Below are positions 41,972 to 50,061 of a DNA stretch of 64,000 bases, in pieces. Both the position numbers and the translations under genes were made by a program. The stretch covers positions 1,054,001 to 1,118,000 of the forward strand of contig NC_015501.1 in the NCBI RefSeq assembly GCF_000212375.1, in the 5' to 3' direction. The stretch's first letter is position 1, and each line of letters opens with the position of its first letter. This DNA is from Porphyromonas asaccharolytica DSM 20707 (GTDB lineage: Bacteria; Bacteroidota; Bacteroidia; Bacteroidales; Porphyromonadaceae). The notes beneath the pieces were generated by a model, which did no database searches, was not told the DNA's origin, and was given only the letters and a program-made list of their open reading frames with translations.

Positions 41972-43006
41972 CTAGAGTGCGTAGATCCACGCTCCTGCGA
42001 AGCTGTCGGATAGTGCGGAGACGGTGCGGCGTAGTTCGCCAGCACGCTCCTCAGAGGAGCTGATGCCTGCGATGACAAGACAGCGAGAGGACTCTTGGAT
42101 GACTTGTAGCGAGACCCCTTTGGTCTGAGGCTGATCAGTTGTTATCTCTTCGATAAATCGCTCTGCACGCTTAGGCCCCTTGAAAACACCTACGACGATA
42201 GCATGACTCCCTTGCTGTAAAGCCTCGTCATGCGTGATCAGTAGAGACGAAGCTGCGGCATGCTCCGGAGTCGCAGAGACGATCTCCGTTTGTTCTGTAG
42301 CCTTGTTGGGTTGTGTGGCAGTTGTCGCGCTACCCGACGAGGCTTGCTTTTGCTCTGGCGTCACTACGCTTGCCTCATCAAGCCAGCCGTAAGGGACGAA
42401 GCCCGCACTGTAACGATCTGGGTGACTGTCTGAGCTGATGGGTAGTAGGCAGAGGAAACATATAGCACCTGCTGCAGCCCAATTGGCCGCAGTCCGATTG
42501 ATACGTATCGTCCAATACTTCCGATCACTCTTCGCCTTACTAGCAGGTTCGGCAGTGGTATGATCGACAGGGGCGATGGCTGGGAGCAAGCAGCTCTGGG
42601 GGTAGAGGCCGTAAGAGTGTATCGATCTCAGGCCTTGTCGCTCCTGTACGGGAGTAAAGAGTAGCTCGCCACTCTCCTGCAGCGTGAGGGTGCCGAGGTT
42701 GGAGCCGATAGTTAGAGACCCTGACTGATATAGCTGATGCCTGATCACGGTCACGTCGGAGTCTACCACGAGGCGCGCTCTGCGTACGGATAGCCCTAGG
42801 GTGCGTGCGTAGCAACTGTCTAGGATGCCGTCACGATCTACTAGAGATGCGTTGAATGAGATGCGCTGTCCTGCTGGCGTGATGACATTGAGATCCTTGT
42901 CATAGAGTGGAGGCGTTTGCTCCACGATGAAGGCTCCTATCGTGGGTAGTACGACGCAGTCGTGCAGTAGTAGAGCTTGCTCTAAGATATCTCCGATGCG
43001 ATACAT
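41972..43006 (-). CDS. HU-CCDC81 and SPOR domain membrane protein
   Basis: The 344-residue protein has an N-terminal tandem HU/CCDC81-like part (about 1-125: LLHDCVVLPTIGAFIVEQTP, RISFNASLVDRDGILDSCYA, VVDSDVTVIRHQLYQSG). It then has one transmembrane segment (AAGAICFLCLLPIS, about 185-198), a Thr/Ala-rich linker, and a C-terminal SPOR domain (about 260-340, with HAIVVGVFKGPKRAERFIEE). SPOR domains bind denuded septal peptidoglycan. The orientation (HU-like part inside, SPOR outside) suggests a link between cell division and the nucleoid or cytoplasm; that link is inferred. A -7-like motif TAACTTTG lies on the minus strand at 43109-43116, about 100 bases upstream. Confidence 0.85.
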   Translation of the reverse strand: MYRIGDILEQALLLHDCVVLPTIGAFIVEQTPPLYDKDLNVITPAGQRISFNASLVDRDGILDSCYARTLGLSVRRARLVVDSDVTVIRHQLYQSGSLTIGSNLGTLTLQESGELLFTPVQERQGLRSIHSYGLYPQSCLLPAIAPVDHTTAEPASKAKSDRKYWTIRINRTAANWAAAGAICFLCLLPISSDSHPDRYSAGFVPYGWLDEASVVTPEQKQASSGSATTATQPNKATEQTEIVSATPEHAAASSLLITHDEALQQGSHAIVVGVFKGPKRAERFIEEITTDQPQTKGVSLQVIQESSRCLVIAGISSSEERAGELRRTVSALSDSFAGAWIYAL

Positions 43007-43205
43007 TGAGATGTACAGGCTAAGAGTGGATGATTACAGACGAGTCAGGGGCGGCTACATTGTGCGGCCACCTCCACAGAGTAGGCAGAAGACTCCCGCT
43101 CCTCACCACAAAGTTAAGCAATCTCCACGAACTGGAGCGTGTGGTGCAGAGCGGAAGTACTGGTAGATTTCGTTAAGTCTTTGGGAGCTAGTGGCTCATC
43201 AAGAC

Positions 43206-45077
43206 CTAGTCATTCATCGAGGCGAGGAACTCAAGGTTGGTCTCCGTCAGCTCGATGCGCTGCTTGAGGAACTCCATCGCCTCTACCGTATTCATGTCAG
43301 ATAGGTGGTTGCGTAGGATCCACATACGCTGCAGCGTCGTCGAGTCTAGTAGGAGGTCATCACGACGGGTGCTACTAGCGAGGATGTCAATAGCGGGGAA
43401 GATACGCTTATTGGACAAACGACGGTCGAGCTGTAGCTCCATGTTACCAGCGCCCTTGAACTCCTCAAAGATGACATCATCCATCTTGGAGCCCGTCTCC
43501 GTCAGAGCCGTCGCTAAGATGGTGAGACTACCGCCGTGCTCGATGTTTCGTGCAGCTCCGAAGAATCGCTTCGGCTTTTGCAGTGCATTAGCCTCGATAC
43601 CACCTGAGAGGATCTTGCCCGAGGTAGGTTGTACTGTATTGTAAGCACGTGCGAGGCGCGTGATCGAGTCTAGCATGATGAGCACATCGTGACCGCTCTC
43701 GACCATACTCTTAGCCTTGGCGAGTACCAGCTCAGCGAGCTTCACGTGATGGTCAGCGGGTTCGTCAAATGTCGAGGCGACGACCTCAGCATTGACATTG
43801 CGTGCCATATCGGTCACCTCCTCGGGACGCTCGTCGATCAGGAGGATGATCATATAGACCTCAGGATGATTGGCAGATATCGCATTAGCAATATCCTTGA
43901 GTAGCATTGTCTTACCCGTCTTAGGCTGAGCGACGATGAGTCCACGCTGTCCCTTGCCGATGGGGGTGACTAGATCCACGATGCGCATGGCGGTCTTGTC
44001 GTAGACTGCTGCGATGCCCTGAGACTCTAGCTTAAACTTATCCTCTGGGAAGAGAGGCGTCAGCATGTCAAAGGAGACACGATCCAGATTGTCCTTAGGA
44101 TGACGTCCATTGACGAGTAGGATGTTCTGTAGTAGGAAGTACTTCTCGCTACCCTTGGGTGGGCGTATGCTTCCCTCGATGACATCACCCGTCTTGAGGT
44201 GCCACTTCTTGATCATGTCGGCTGGGACGTAGATGTCGTCTGGTGAGGGGAAGTAGTTGTAGTCTGAGCTACGGAGGAAGCCGTATCCCTCTTGGGAAAC
44301 CTCCAGCAGTCCGCTAGCGGTCAGTATGTTGGAGAAGTCGTATGAAGTCTCCTCTTCCTCCTCTTTGACTTTGTTATTCTGCTGCTTGCCCTTTTGTGCC
44401 GGTTCGTCGGAGTTAGCTTCTTTGTGAGACTCGCCTAGTACCTCACCAAGTAGTGAGTCCGCATCGGGATGGGTAAAGACCATGGGAGTCTCCTCCTGTT
44501 GCTCCTCCTCTGCGTCTTGCTTAGCTTGAGGACGCCTCTCCTCTTTATCAGACTTGTCAGACTGGTTCGTTGGCTCCTGTCGTTTGTTATTCCGATTGTT
44601 GCGCTCCTTATTATTGTTACGCTTCGGACGGTTAGACTCTTGAGCCTTAGTCTCCGTCTCTGGCTCCTTCTCTTCGGACTGAGTAGCCGCTGCCTTCTCA
44701 ACGATAGCGATAGCTGCTTGGCGATCTATCTCAGTGGGCTGGTTGGTTGCATCGCCTTTGTCCGTTTTAGAGGTGCGCTTGTTCTGTCGCGAGTTCGATC
44801 GATCCTTTTGCTCAGGCTTGTTTTTCTCGTCTTTAGCGTCCGTTTTCTCCTCTTTGTTTGAACGGTTATTGCGGGAGTTGCTCTGTCGCTCTTTGCGCTT
44901 ATTGCTCTGCTGCTGCTCTACTGTTTGGGTGGCTACAGCTTCTGCCTGAGCGTCTAGAATTTGGTAAATGACCTCTTTCTTTTCGGAGGCCATCTTGGTA
45001 ATCTCTAGCTGGGAAGCAACTTCTTTGAGCTGCTCTTCCGTCATACCATTGAGATCTACGATGGTGTACTTCTGCAT
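43206..45077 (-). CDS. rho: Transcription termination factor Rho with large disordered insert
   Basis: This RNA helicase ends transcription at Rho sites. The 623 residues are about 200 longer than E. coli Rho. The N-terminal helical Rho_N part ([15 protein letters not shown]) is followed by about 180 residues rich in Lys, Asn, Arg, Gln, Glu and Ser (about 50-240). The RNA-binding cold-shock domain then follows (about 255-320, with [20 protein letters not shown]), and the ATPase ([20 protein letters not shown], about 373-392; [27 protein letters not shown]). Such inserts are known in Bacteroidota Rho and form condensates in Bacteroides. It is transcribed from a long leader. Confidence 0.95.
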   Translation of the reverse strand: MQKYTIVDLNGMTEEQLKEVASQLEITKMASEKKEVIYQILDAQAEAVATQTVEQQQSNKRKERQSNSRNNRSNKEEKTDAKDEKNKPEQKDRSNSRQNKRTSKTDKGDATNQPTEIDRQAAIAIVEKAAATQSEEKEPETETKAQESNRPKRNNNKERNNRNNKRQEPTNQSDKSDKEERRPQAKQDAEEEQQEETPMVFTHPDADSLLGEVLGESHKEANSDEPAQKGKQQNNKVKEEEEETSYDFSNILTASGLLEVSQEGYGFLRSSDYNYFPSPDDIYVPADMIKKWHLKTGDVIEGSIRPPKGSEKYFLLQNILLVNGRHPKDNLDRVSFDMLTPLFPEDKFKLESQGIAAVYDKTAMRIVDLVTPIGKGQRGLIVAQPKTGKTMLLKDIANAISANHPEVYMIILLIDERPEEVTDMARNVNAEVVASTFDEPADHHVKLAELVLAKAKSMVESGHDVLIMLDSITRLARAYNTVQPTSGKILSGGIEANALQKPKRFFGAARNIEHGGSLTILATALTETGSKMDDVIFEEFKGAGNMELQLDRRLSNKRIFPAIDILASSTRRDDLLLDSTTLQRMWILRNHLSDMNTVEAMEFLKQRIELTETNLEFLASMND

Positions 45078-45622
45078 GATGTACTTATGTTATGCTGGAT
45101 AAATGCACCTTACGGCTTGTTGCAAAGGGCTATCATGCTACAATGCTGAGCCTCAGAAAGCTACATGTGAGATGATAGAGGCAACGGAATCAACTGTCTA
45201 GCAGGCGCTGTGGCGAGACAGCTGGCTAGCATAATGACCGACCTAAGTAAGGTGTGTAATGTGTGAATAGGCTGAGTGATGGGTCAGTCCTGTCTGATAT
45301 GGGACGCTCTGCTCGGTCGTTGTCATCTAGGTCGATACAGAGCCAGAGCTACTTCCGCAGCAGATCGGAAGCCTCTCCATACAAGCTGTGTCCTATTGTG
45401 CAACTCTTTGTATCTGTACAGCTCAGGAGTGCGTCGATCTAGTGACTCATCCACTTCTAGAGACAAAGGTACGAAAAAGTGTTCAAATAAAGCATCTCTT
45501 CTCTCTCTCAGGTCAAATAGCAGATTGGGTAGCCCGATAAGACAAATAGCGATTTGCGTAATTGATGGTTCATCGGGAATCACTCTCATTGAAAGGGACA
45601 GGAGGAGAGCTAGGGGGGATAT
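45078..45622. other. Long rho leader with a -7 motif, no gene
   Basis: On the minus strand TACCTTTG at 45464-45471 is an exact -7 match; transcripts from it would have a leader of about 380 bases before rho. Long leaders are usual for rho, which attenuates its own mRNA in many bacteria; that is an analogy. The 102-codon frame at 45323-45631 spans the promoter motif and has no family features, so I do not call it a gene. Confidence 0.5.
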
Positions 45623-45816
45623 TCTAATCAACTGAGACTATAAAACAGGATATCCACGTGGGGATTCTCAATTCTCCACGTGGATATTTTTTATTCTCCA
45701 CGTGGGGACGAAACGATTCCTCCGAAGTTTCATTTGATTCCTCCGAAGTTTTATTTCGTCCCTACGTGGGAAATTTTTATTCTCCACGTGGAGATTTGAA
45801 AATTTCCACGTAGGAA
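45623..45816. repeat. Three-hairpin CCACGTGG element, copy 2, with flank
   Basis: TATCCACGTGGGGATT pairs with TTCTCCACGTGGATAT, then a T-run. CCACGTGGGGACGAAA pairs with TTTCGTCCCTACGTGG around two copies of GATTCCTCCGAAGTTT. The third pair is TCTCCACGTGGAGA / TTCCACGTAGGAA. The left flank CTAATCAACTGAGACTATAA (45623 on) recurs at 54798, so the element extends at least 25 bases outside the first hairpin. Confidence 0.88.
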
Positions 45817-45835
45817 AGCGATTGGCTGTTGACGA

Positions 45836-45902
45836 TTGGCTAGAGGCACTAGTGCCACTAGAAAAATCTCTAACCTCTAATCTCTAACTTCTAACCTCTA
45901 AT
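45836..45902. repeat. AT-rich degenerate repeats before the SulP gene
   Basis: GGCACTAGTGCCACTAG followed by five CTCTAAnnTCTAA-like units, related to the repeats at 10013 and 14825. Just beyond them TATCTTTG at 45907-45914 is a -7 motif for the transporter gene. Confidence 0.65.
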
Positions 45903-45943
45903 TTCGTATCTTTGTAACAGTACCAACCATTTTTCTTACGCTT

Positions 45944-47638
45944 ATGTCTATCATGAAGGGACTCGTGCCTGAGTTTTTTCTCTCTCTACGTGGTTACTCA
46001 CGACAGAACTTTGTCAAGGATCTCACAGCGGGTATCATCGTTGGGGTCGTCGCCCTGCCACTAGCTATCGCCTTCGGTATCGCTAGCGGGGTCTCACCGA
46101 CGGAGGGCTTGCTGACGGCTATCATCGGTGGTTTCCTCGTCTCGCTACTAGGTGGTAGCAAGGTGCAGATCGGAGGACCAACGGGCGCATTTATCGTGAT
46201 CGTCTATGGGATCATCCAGCAGCACGGCTTGGACGGGCTAGCCATTGCGACCATTATGGCGGGCTTGCTCCTGATGCTTTTGGGCTTCTTGCGCTTGGGT
46301 GGCTTGGTGCGCTTCATCCCTTATCCGATTATCGTGGGCTTTACGGCGGGTATTGCGGTGACCATCTTCACGACGCAGATCGCTGACCTCTTCGGGCTAC
46401 AGATCGAGTCAATGCCGGGAGACTTCATCGGCAAGTGGCAGGTGCTGATTGCGAACTTTGCTACGGGGTCGTGTATTCCCTTTGCTTTTGCAGTCTGTAC
46501 GATATTGATCATCTGGCTACTGCCTAAGGTTAATGCAAAGATCCCTAGCACGCTGGTGGCTCTGGTGCTGCTCACGCTGGTTAGCTTTGGGCTCCAGCAG
46601 CTGGGCTACCTTAGACCGGAGAATATTGGGGACAACTATACGATAGAGCGTGCACTGCCTACCTTTGTGATGCCGACGATCACGGTGGAGCGTATCGTGA
46701 CGCTCTTTCCCTCTGCTCTAACGATCATGCTACTGGGCGCTATGGAGAGCCTCCTCTCGGCCTCGGTGGCGGATGGGGTGATCGGGTCTAAGCACAATCC
46801 TGACAGTGAATTGATCGGTCAGGGCGTAGCTAATGTGGTGGTGCCTTTCTTCGGAGGGATCCCGGTGACGGGGGCTATCGCTCGTACGATGACCAATATC
46901 AATAGCGGTGGACGGACTCCTATGGCGGGAATCATCCATGCGGTGGTGCTCCTGCTGATCATGCTCCTGCTCTCGCCTCTGACGGCGCATATACCGATGG
47001 CGGTGCTGGCGGGTGTGCTGGTGGTGGTCTCCTATAATATGAGTGGCTGGCGATCGTTTGTCTCGATCTTTAAGGGCCCACGAGGGGATACGGTTATCCT
47101 CCTGGTGACCTTCCTACTGACGGTGATGACCGATCTGACAGTGGCGATCGGGGTGGGCATGCTGCTGGCGATAGCTCTGCTCTTCCGTCGCATCCTCGAT
47201 GTGAGCTCTGTCGAGCAGATCGGGGTGGGCGAGATCACGGACGAGCCTCTGGCTGAGGAGCATCTGGAGTTACCCTCAGGAGTGGAGGTCTATGAGGTAG
47301 AAGGACCGTTTTTCTTCGGTATTGCCAATAAGTTTGAGGAGGTGATGGTGACGGTTCACGATCACCCAGAGGTGCGCATCATCCGTATGCGTCGTGTGCC
47401 TTTTATCGATAGTACCGGGCTCTACAACCTGCAGATGGTCTTGGAGCGACAGCGCAAGCGTGGCGTGCACGTCATCTTGAGTGGTGTGCGTCCTGCGGTC
47501 TATACGCATCTGGAGCAGACAGGTATCATCGATCAGCTGGGACCGGAGAATGTGCTGCCGACCTTTGCCGAGGCGCAGGAGCGTGCCTGGGCGCTTTACG
47601 AGCAAATCAGTGCGACAGCGGCTAAATATCAGAAATAG
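45944..47638 (+). CDS. SulP-family anion transporter with STAS domain
   Basis: The 564-residue protein has a dozen or more membrane helices and the SulP motifs DLTAGIIVGVVALPLAIAFG, GLLTAIIGGFLVSLLGG and QIGGPTGAFIVIVYGI. The inner repeat contains GAMESLLSASVADGV and GGIPVTGAIARTMTNINSGG. The cytoplasmic STAS domain (about 430-550, with VYEVEGPFFFGIANKFEEV and RRVPFIDSTGLYNL) closes it. Members move sulphate, bicarbonate or dicarboxylates; which one cannot be told from sequence alone. A -7 motif TATCTTTG lies 30 bases upstream of the start. Confidence 0.9.
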   Translation: MSIMKGLVPEFFLSLRGYSRQNFVKDLTAGIIVGVVALPLAIAFGIASGVSPTEGLLTAIIGGFLVSLLGGSKVQIGGPTGAFIVIVYGIIQQHGLDGLAIATIMAGLLLMLLGFLRLGGLVRFIPYPIIVGFTAGIAVTIFTTQIADLFGLQIESMPGDFIGKWQVLIANFATGSCIPFAFAVCTILIIWLLPKVNAKIPSTLVALVLLTLVSFGLQQLGYLRPENIGDNYTIERALPTFVMPTITVERIVTLFPSALTIMLLGAMESLLSASVADGVIGSKHNPDSELIGQGVANVVVPFFGGIPVTGAIARTMTNINSGGRTPMAGIIHAVVLLLIMLLLSPLTAHIPMAVLAGVLVVVSYNMSGWRSFVSIFKGPRGDTVILLVTFLLTVMTDLTVAIGVGMLLAIALLFRRILDVSSVEQIGVGEITDEPLAEEHLELPSGVEVYEVEGPFFFGIANKFEEVMVTVHDHPEVRIIRMRRVPFIDSTGLYNLQMVLERQRKRGVHVILSGVRPAVYTHLEQTGIIDQLGPENVLPTFAEAQERAWALYEQISATAAKYQK

Positions 47639-47672
47639 TATTAACTTTGGAGCATAACTCAAAGACATTGCT

Positions 47673-48296
47673 ATGATGAAAGAACGACTGACACAGCTAA
47701 TCCTTAGCACGATCCTACTAGCACTAAGCTCATTTGGGCTAGCTGCTCAGGAGGTTGTGGTGCCTGGAGAGCCTGAGCCTCCGACGCCCGAAAAGCGCAA
47801 CGAAGTACGACTGAACCTTTACGCTCCAGTAGTACACAAAACTTTATCTTTGGAGTACGAGCGTGCGGTGGCGCAAGATGTGGGTGTGGGAGCTATGGCG
47901 AGTGCTTACTTTAGCAGTAATCGCTTTAACGTGATCTTCTTTCCTACGGTGGGCGTGATGCCTTATGGTCGCTGGTACTTTGGTGGTCGTTGGTTTTCTA
48001 TGACAAAGCCTAATGCAGGCTTTTTTCTAGAGGCTAATAGCTCTCTAGCCTACAATGATAATCTAGCCAATGTACGAGATGATGAAGATGAGACGTACAC
48101 TGAAGATCCCGAAAATCCACTTGAAGAGCGGAGCGGTGTCTCGTGGGGTATAGGTCTCGGAGCAGGTCTCAAGCTAGTCTCTCGAAACAACTGGAGCGGA
48201 GAGATAAGCCTGCGTCTAGGTCGTAATCTTGTGAAGGTGTGTGACTGGAACATCGCCTACATATACCCCGCGATCTCTGTGGGGTACCGCTTCTAG
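47673..48296 (+). CDS. DUF3575-like small outer-membrane barrel, copy 1
   Basis: The 207-residue protein has a signal peptide (about 1-26) and then VVVPGEPEPPTPEKRNEVRL with short strands such as VGVMPYGRWYFGGRWFSM and WGIGLGAGLKLVSRNNWSGE, and ends YIYPAISVGYRF. It resembles the barrel protein at 11098 in layout. A -7 motif TAACTTTG at 47642-47649 lies 24 bases upstream. Its tandem paralogue follows after 30 bases. The function is unknown; the localisation is inferred from the signal and the aromatic C-terminus. Confidence 0.75.
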   Translation: MMKERLTQLILSTILLALSSFGLAAQEVVVPGEPEPPTPEKRNEVRLNLYAPVVHKTLSLEYERAVAQDVGVGAMASAYFSSNRFNVIFFPTVGVMPYGRWYFGGRWFSMTKPNAGFFLEANSSLAYNDNLANVRDDEDETYTEDPENPLEERSGVSWGIGLGAGLKLVSRNNWSGEISLRLGRNLVKVCDWNIAYIYPAISVGYRF

Positions 48297-48326
48297 TAAT
48301 GTTGAGATAGAACTCAAAAGAGTACG

Positions 48327-48926
48327 ATGATGTCGCGACTACGGACGAAACTAACGCTCTTGACGATCATTCTGACACTAGGCTCACTCGGGATAGTGGC
48401 TCAGGAGGTCGTGGTGCCTTCACATCCAGTCAAGTATCACGAAGTTCGGCTTAATCTTTTAGCATTGCCATATGCTTCGGAGCTCTCTGCGGAGTATGAG
48501 TATGCAACAGCGTCACCCTTTAGTATTGGTTGCGCAGTGAGTGCCTACATAGGTGATGAGTCTGCTAGTGGACTCTCCTTTCCGACTTTTGGGGTGATGC
48601 CTTATGGACGCTGGTACTTTGGCGGGAAGTGGTTCTCTATTACGAGCCCCAATGCAGGTTTCTTGATAGAGGTGAATAGTGCTATTGGCTACTATGACAA
48701 ACTGAAAAATGTGCATTACTCTGGACCTTGGATGAACCTGAAGAGGACGGAAGAGATAGTGAGCGGAACTTCGTGCGGTATAGGTTTAGGGGCTGGGTTT
48801 AAGTATGTGACGCGAAGGGGTTGGAGTGCAGAGGCGAGTCTGCGCATGGGTGTCAATCTAGTAGAGGCTGCTCAAAAGAACTTTGCCTACATATACCCTG
48901 CGATCTCTGTGGGGTACCGCTTCTAG
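48327..48926 (+). CDS. DUF3575-like small outer-membrane barrel, copy 2
   Basis: The 199-residue tandem paralogue of the previous gene shares VGVMPYGRWYFGG-like, GLGAGFKYVTRRGWSAE and the identical C-terminus YIYPAISVGYRF, while the middle (residues 110-150) has diverged. The ATG at 48327 and the next codon (48330) are both possible starts. It is followed by a terminator shared with rlmN, so the two barrel genes likely form one short transcript. Confidence 0.75.
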   Translation: MMSRLRTKLTLLTIILTLGSLGIVAQEVVVPSHPVKYHEVRLNLLALPYASELSAEYEYATASPFSIGCAVSAYIGDESASGLSFPTFGVMPYGRWYFGGKWFSITSPNAGFLIEVNSAIGYYDKLKNVHYSGPWMNLKRTEEIVSGTSCGIGLGAGFKYVTRRGWSAEASLRMGVNLVEAAQKNFAYIYPAISVGYRF

Positions 48927-48952
48927 TGAGTGTCAAGCTTTGGACGAAACAA

Positions 48953-48990
48953 AAAAGGTTCTAACCTCTCTCGTGAGGCTAGAACCTTTT
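48953..48990. terminator. Bidirectional terminator between the barrel gene and rlmN
   Basis: AAAAGGTTCTAACCTC pairs with GAGGCTAGAACCTTTT (one bulge/mismatch) around a short loop. A-rich and T-rich sides serve both convergent transcripts. Confidence 0.85.
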
Positions 48991-49012
48991 GTCATAATAG
49001 GGGTGTGAGAGC

Positions 49013-50038
49013 TTATGCGCCCTGCTGCTCCTGGGTGCTGAGCATACCGCAGGCGGCGCTGATGTCTTCGCCACGGGAGGTGCGGATGGTGGTCGGTATG
49101 CCCGCCTCGCAGAGCCGATCGCGGAGCCACTCCATGCGGGTCATATCGGAGCTAGGCAGGTCGATGTGCGGGATGCGGTGGTAGCGGATCAGGTTGACGT
49201 GACAGTCGAGCTGGGAGAGTAGACGCTTGAGGGCTGCAAGGTGACGGGGTGTGTCGTTGAGCCCTGAGAAGACGATATACTCGAAGGTGAGGCGACGCTG
49301 CCGGCTCCAGTCGTAGTGTCGTAGGAGTGCCACCGTGTCGGCGAGGGGCATAGCGCGCTCTACCGGCATGATCGCTAGACGCTCCTCCGGCAGTGGGTTG
49401 TGCAGGCTGATAGCCAGATGACAGGTGCACTCCTCTAGAAAGCGCTCCAAGCCGGGTCTTAGCCCGATGGTCGAGACGGTGATGCGCTTCGGACTCATCG
49501 CTAGTCCCTTCGGATCGGTTAGGCAGCGGATCACTTGCAGGAGCGTATCTATATTGTCCATCGGTTCGCCCATTCCCATGAAGACTATGTTGGTCAGCTC
49601 ATTGACCTCAGGCACGGAGAGGATCTGATTGAGAATCTCGCTCGCTGAGAGGTTGGCGCCGAAGCCTTGCTTACCCGTCATGCAGAAGAGGCAATTCATC
49701 TTACAGCCTCGCTGTGACGATACGCAGAGCGTGGCACGATCTCCCTCGGGGATCATGACTGTCTCGACGAAGCCTCCACCAGCAGCAAAGAGATACTTGA
49801 CCGTCCCGTCTCGTGAAGTCTGCTGTAGATGAGGCGCAGCACGACCTATCTCGTAGTGCGAGGCGAGCAGTGCACGCGCCTTCTTGCTCAGATTGGTCAT
49901 CTCGTCCCACGTGGAGACATGCTTCTGGTAGAGCCAGTCAGCGATCTGCTGGCCTGTGTATTTGGGCAGTCCTAGGCCAACGGCTAGCTCCGTGAGCTGC
50001 GCAGGCGTCTTGCCGAGGATCTGATGAGTTGCTGTCAT
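49013..50038 (-). CDS. rlmN: 23S rRNA/tRNA (adenine-C2) methyltransferase RlmN
   Basis: This radical-SAM enzyme methylates C2 of A2503 in 23S rRNA and A37 in tRNA. The 341-residue length is normal. The cluster motif is RGCKMNCLFCMTGKQGFGA (about 109-127), the SAM-binding region is NIVFMGMGEPMDN (about 151-163), and the catalytic cysteine lies in ISAACGML near the C-terminus. It is the last gene of a minus-strand run from pyrH (frr, rsgA, rnr, rlmN), all translation or RNA-related. Confidence 0.95.
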   Translation of the reverse strand: MTATHQILGKTPAQLTELAVGLGLPKYTGQQIADWLYQKHVSTWDEMTNLSKKARALLASHYEIGRAAPHLQQTSRDGTVKYLFAAGGGFVETVMIPEGDRATLCVSSQRGCKMNCLFCMTGKQGFGANLSASEILNQILSVPEVNELTNIVFMGMGEPMDNIDTLLQVIRCLTDPKGLAMSPKRITVSTIGLRPGLERFLEECTCHLAISLHNPLPEERLAIMPVERAMPLADTVALLRHYDWSRQRRLTFEYIVFSGLNDTPRHLAALKRLLSQLDCHVNLIRYHRIPHIDLPSSDMTRMEWLRDRLCEAGIPTTIRTSRGEDISAACGMLSTQEQQGA

Positions 50039-50061
50039 AAGGGCTTGACTAAGTGGTCTTA

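Noticed and set aside
45323-45631. A 102-codon minus-strand frame upstream of rho
   Set aside because: It spans the rho -7 motif and shows no recognisable domain.
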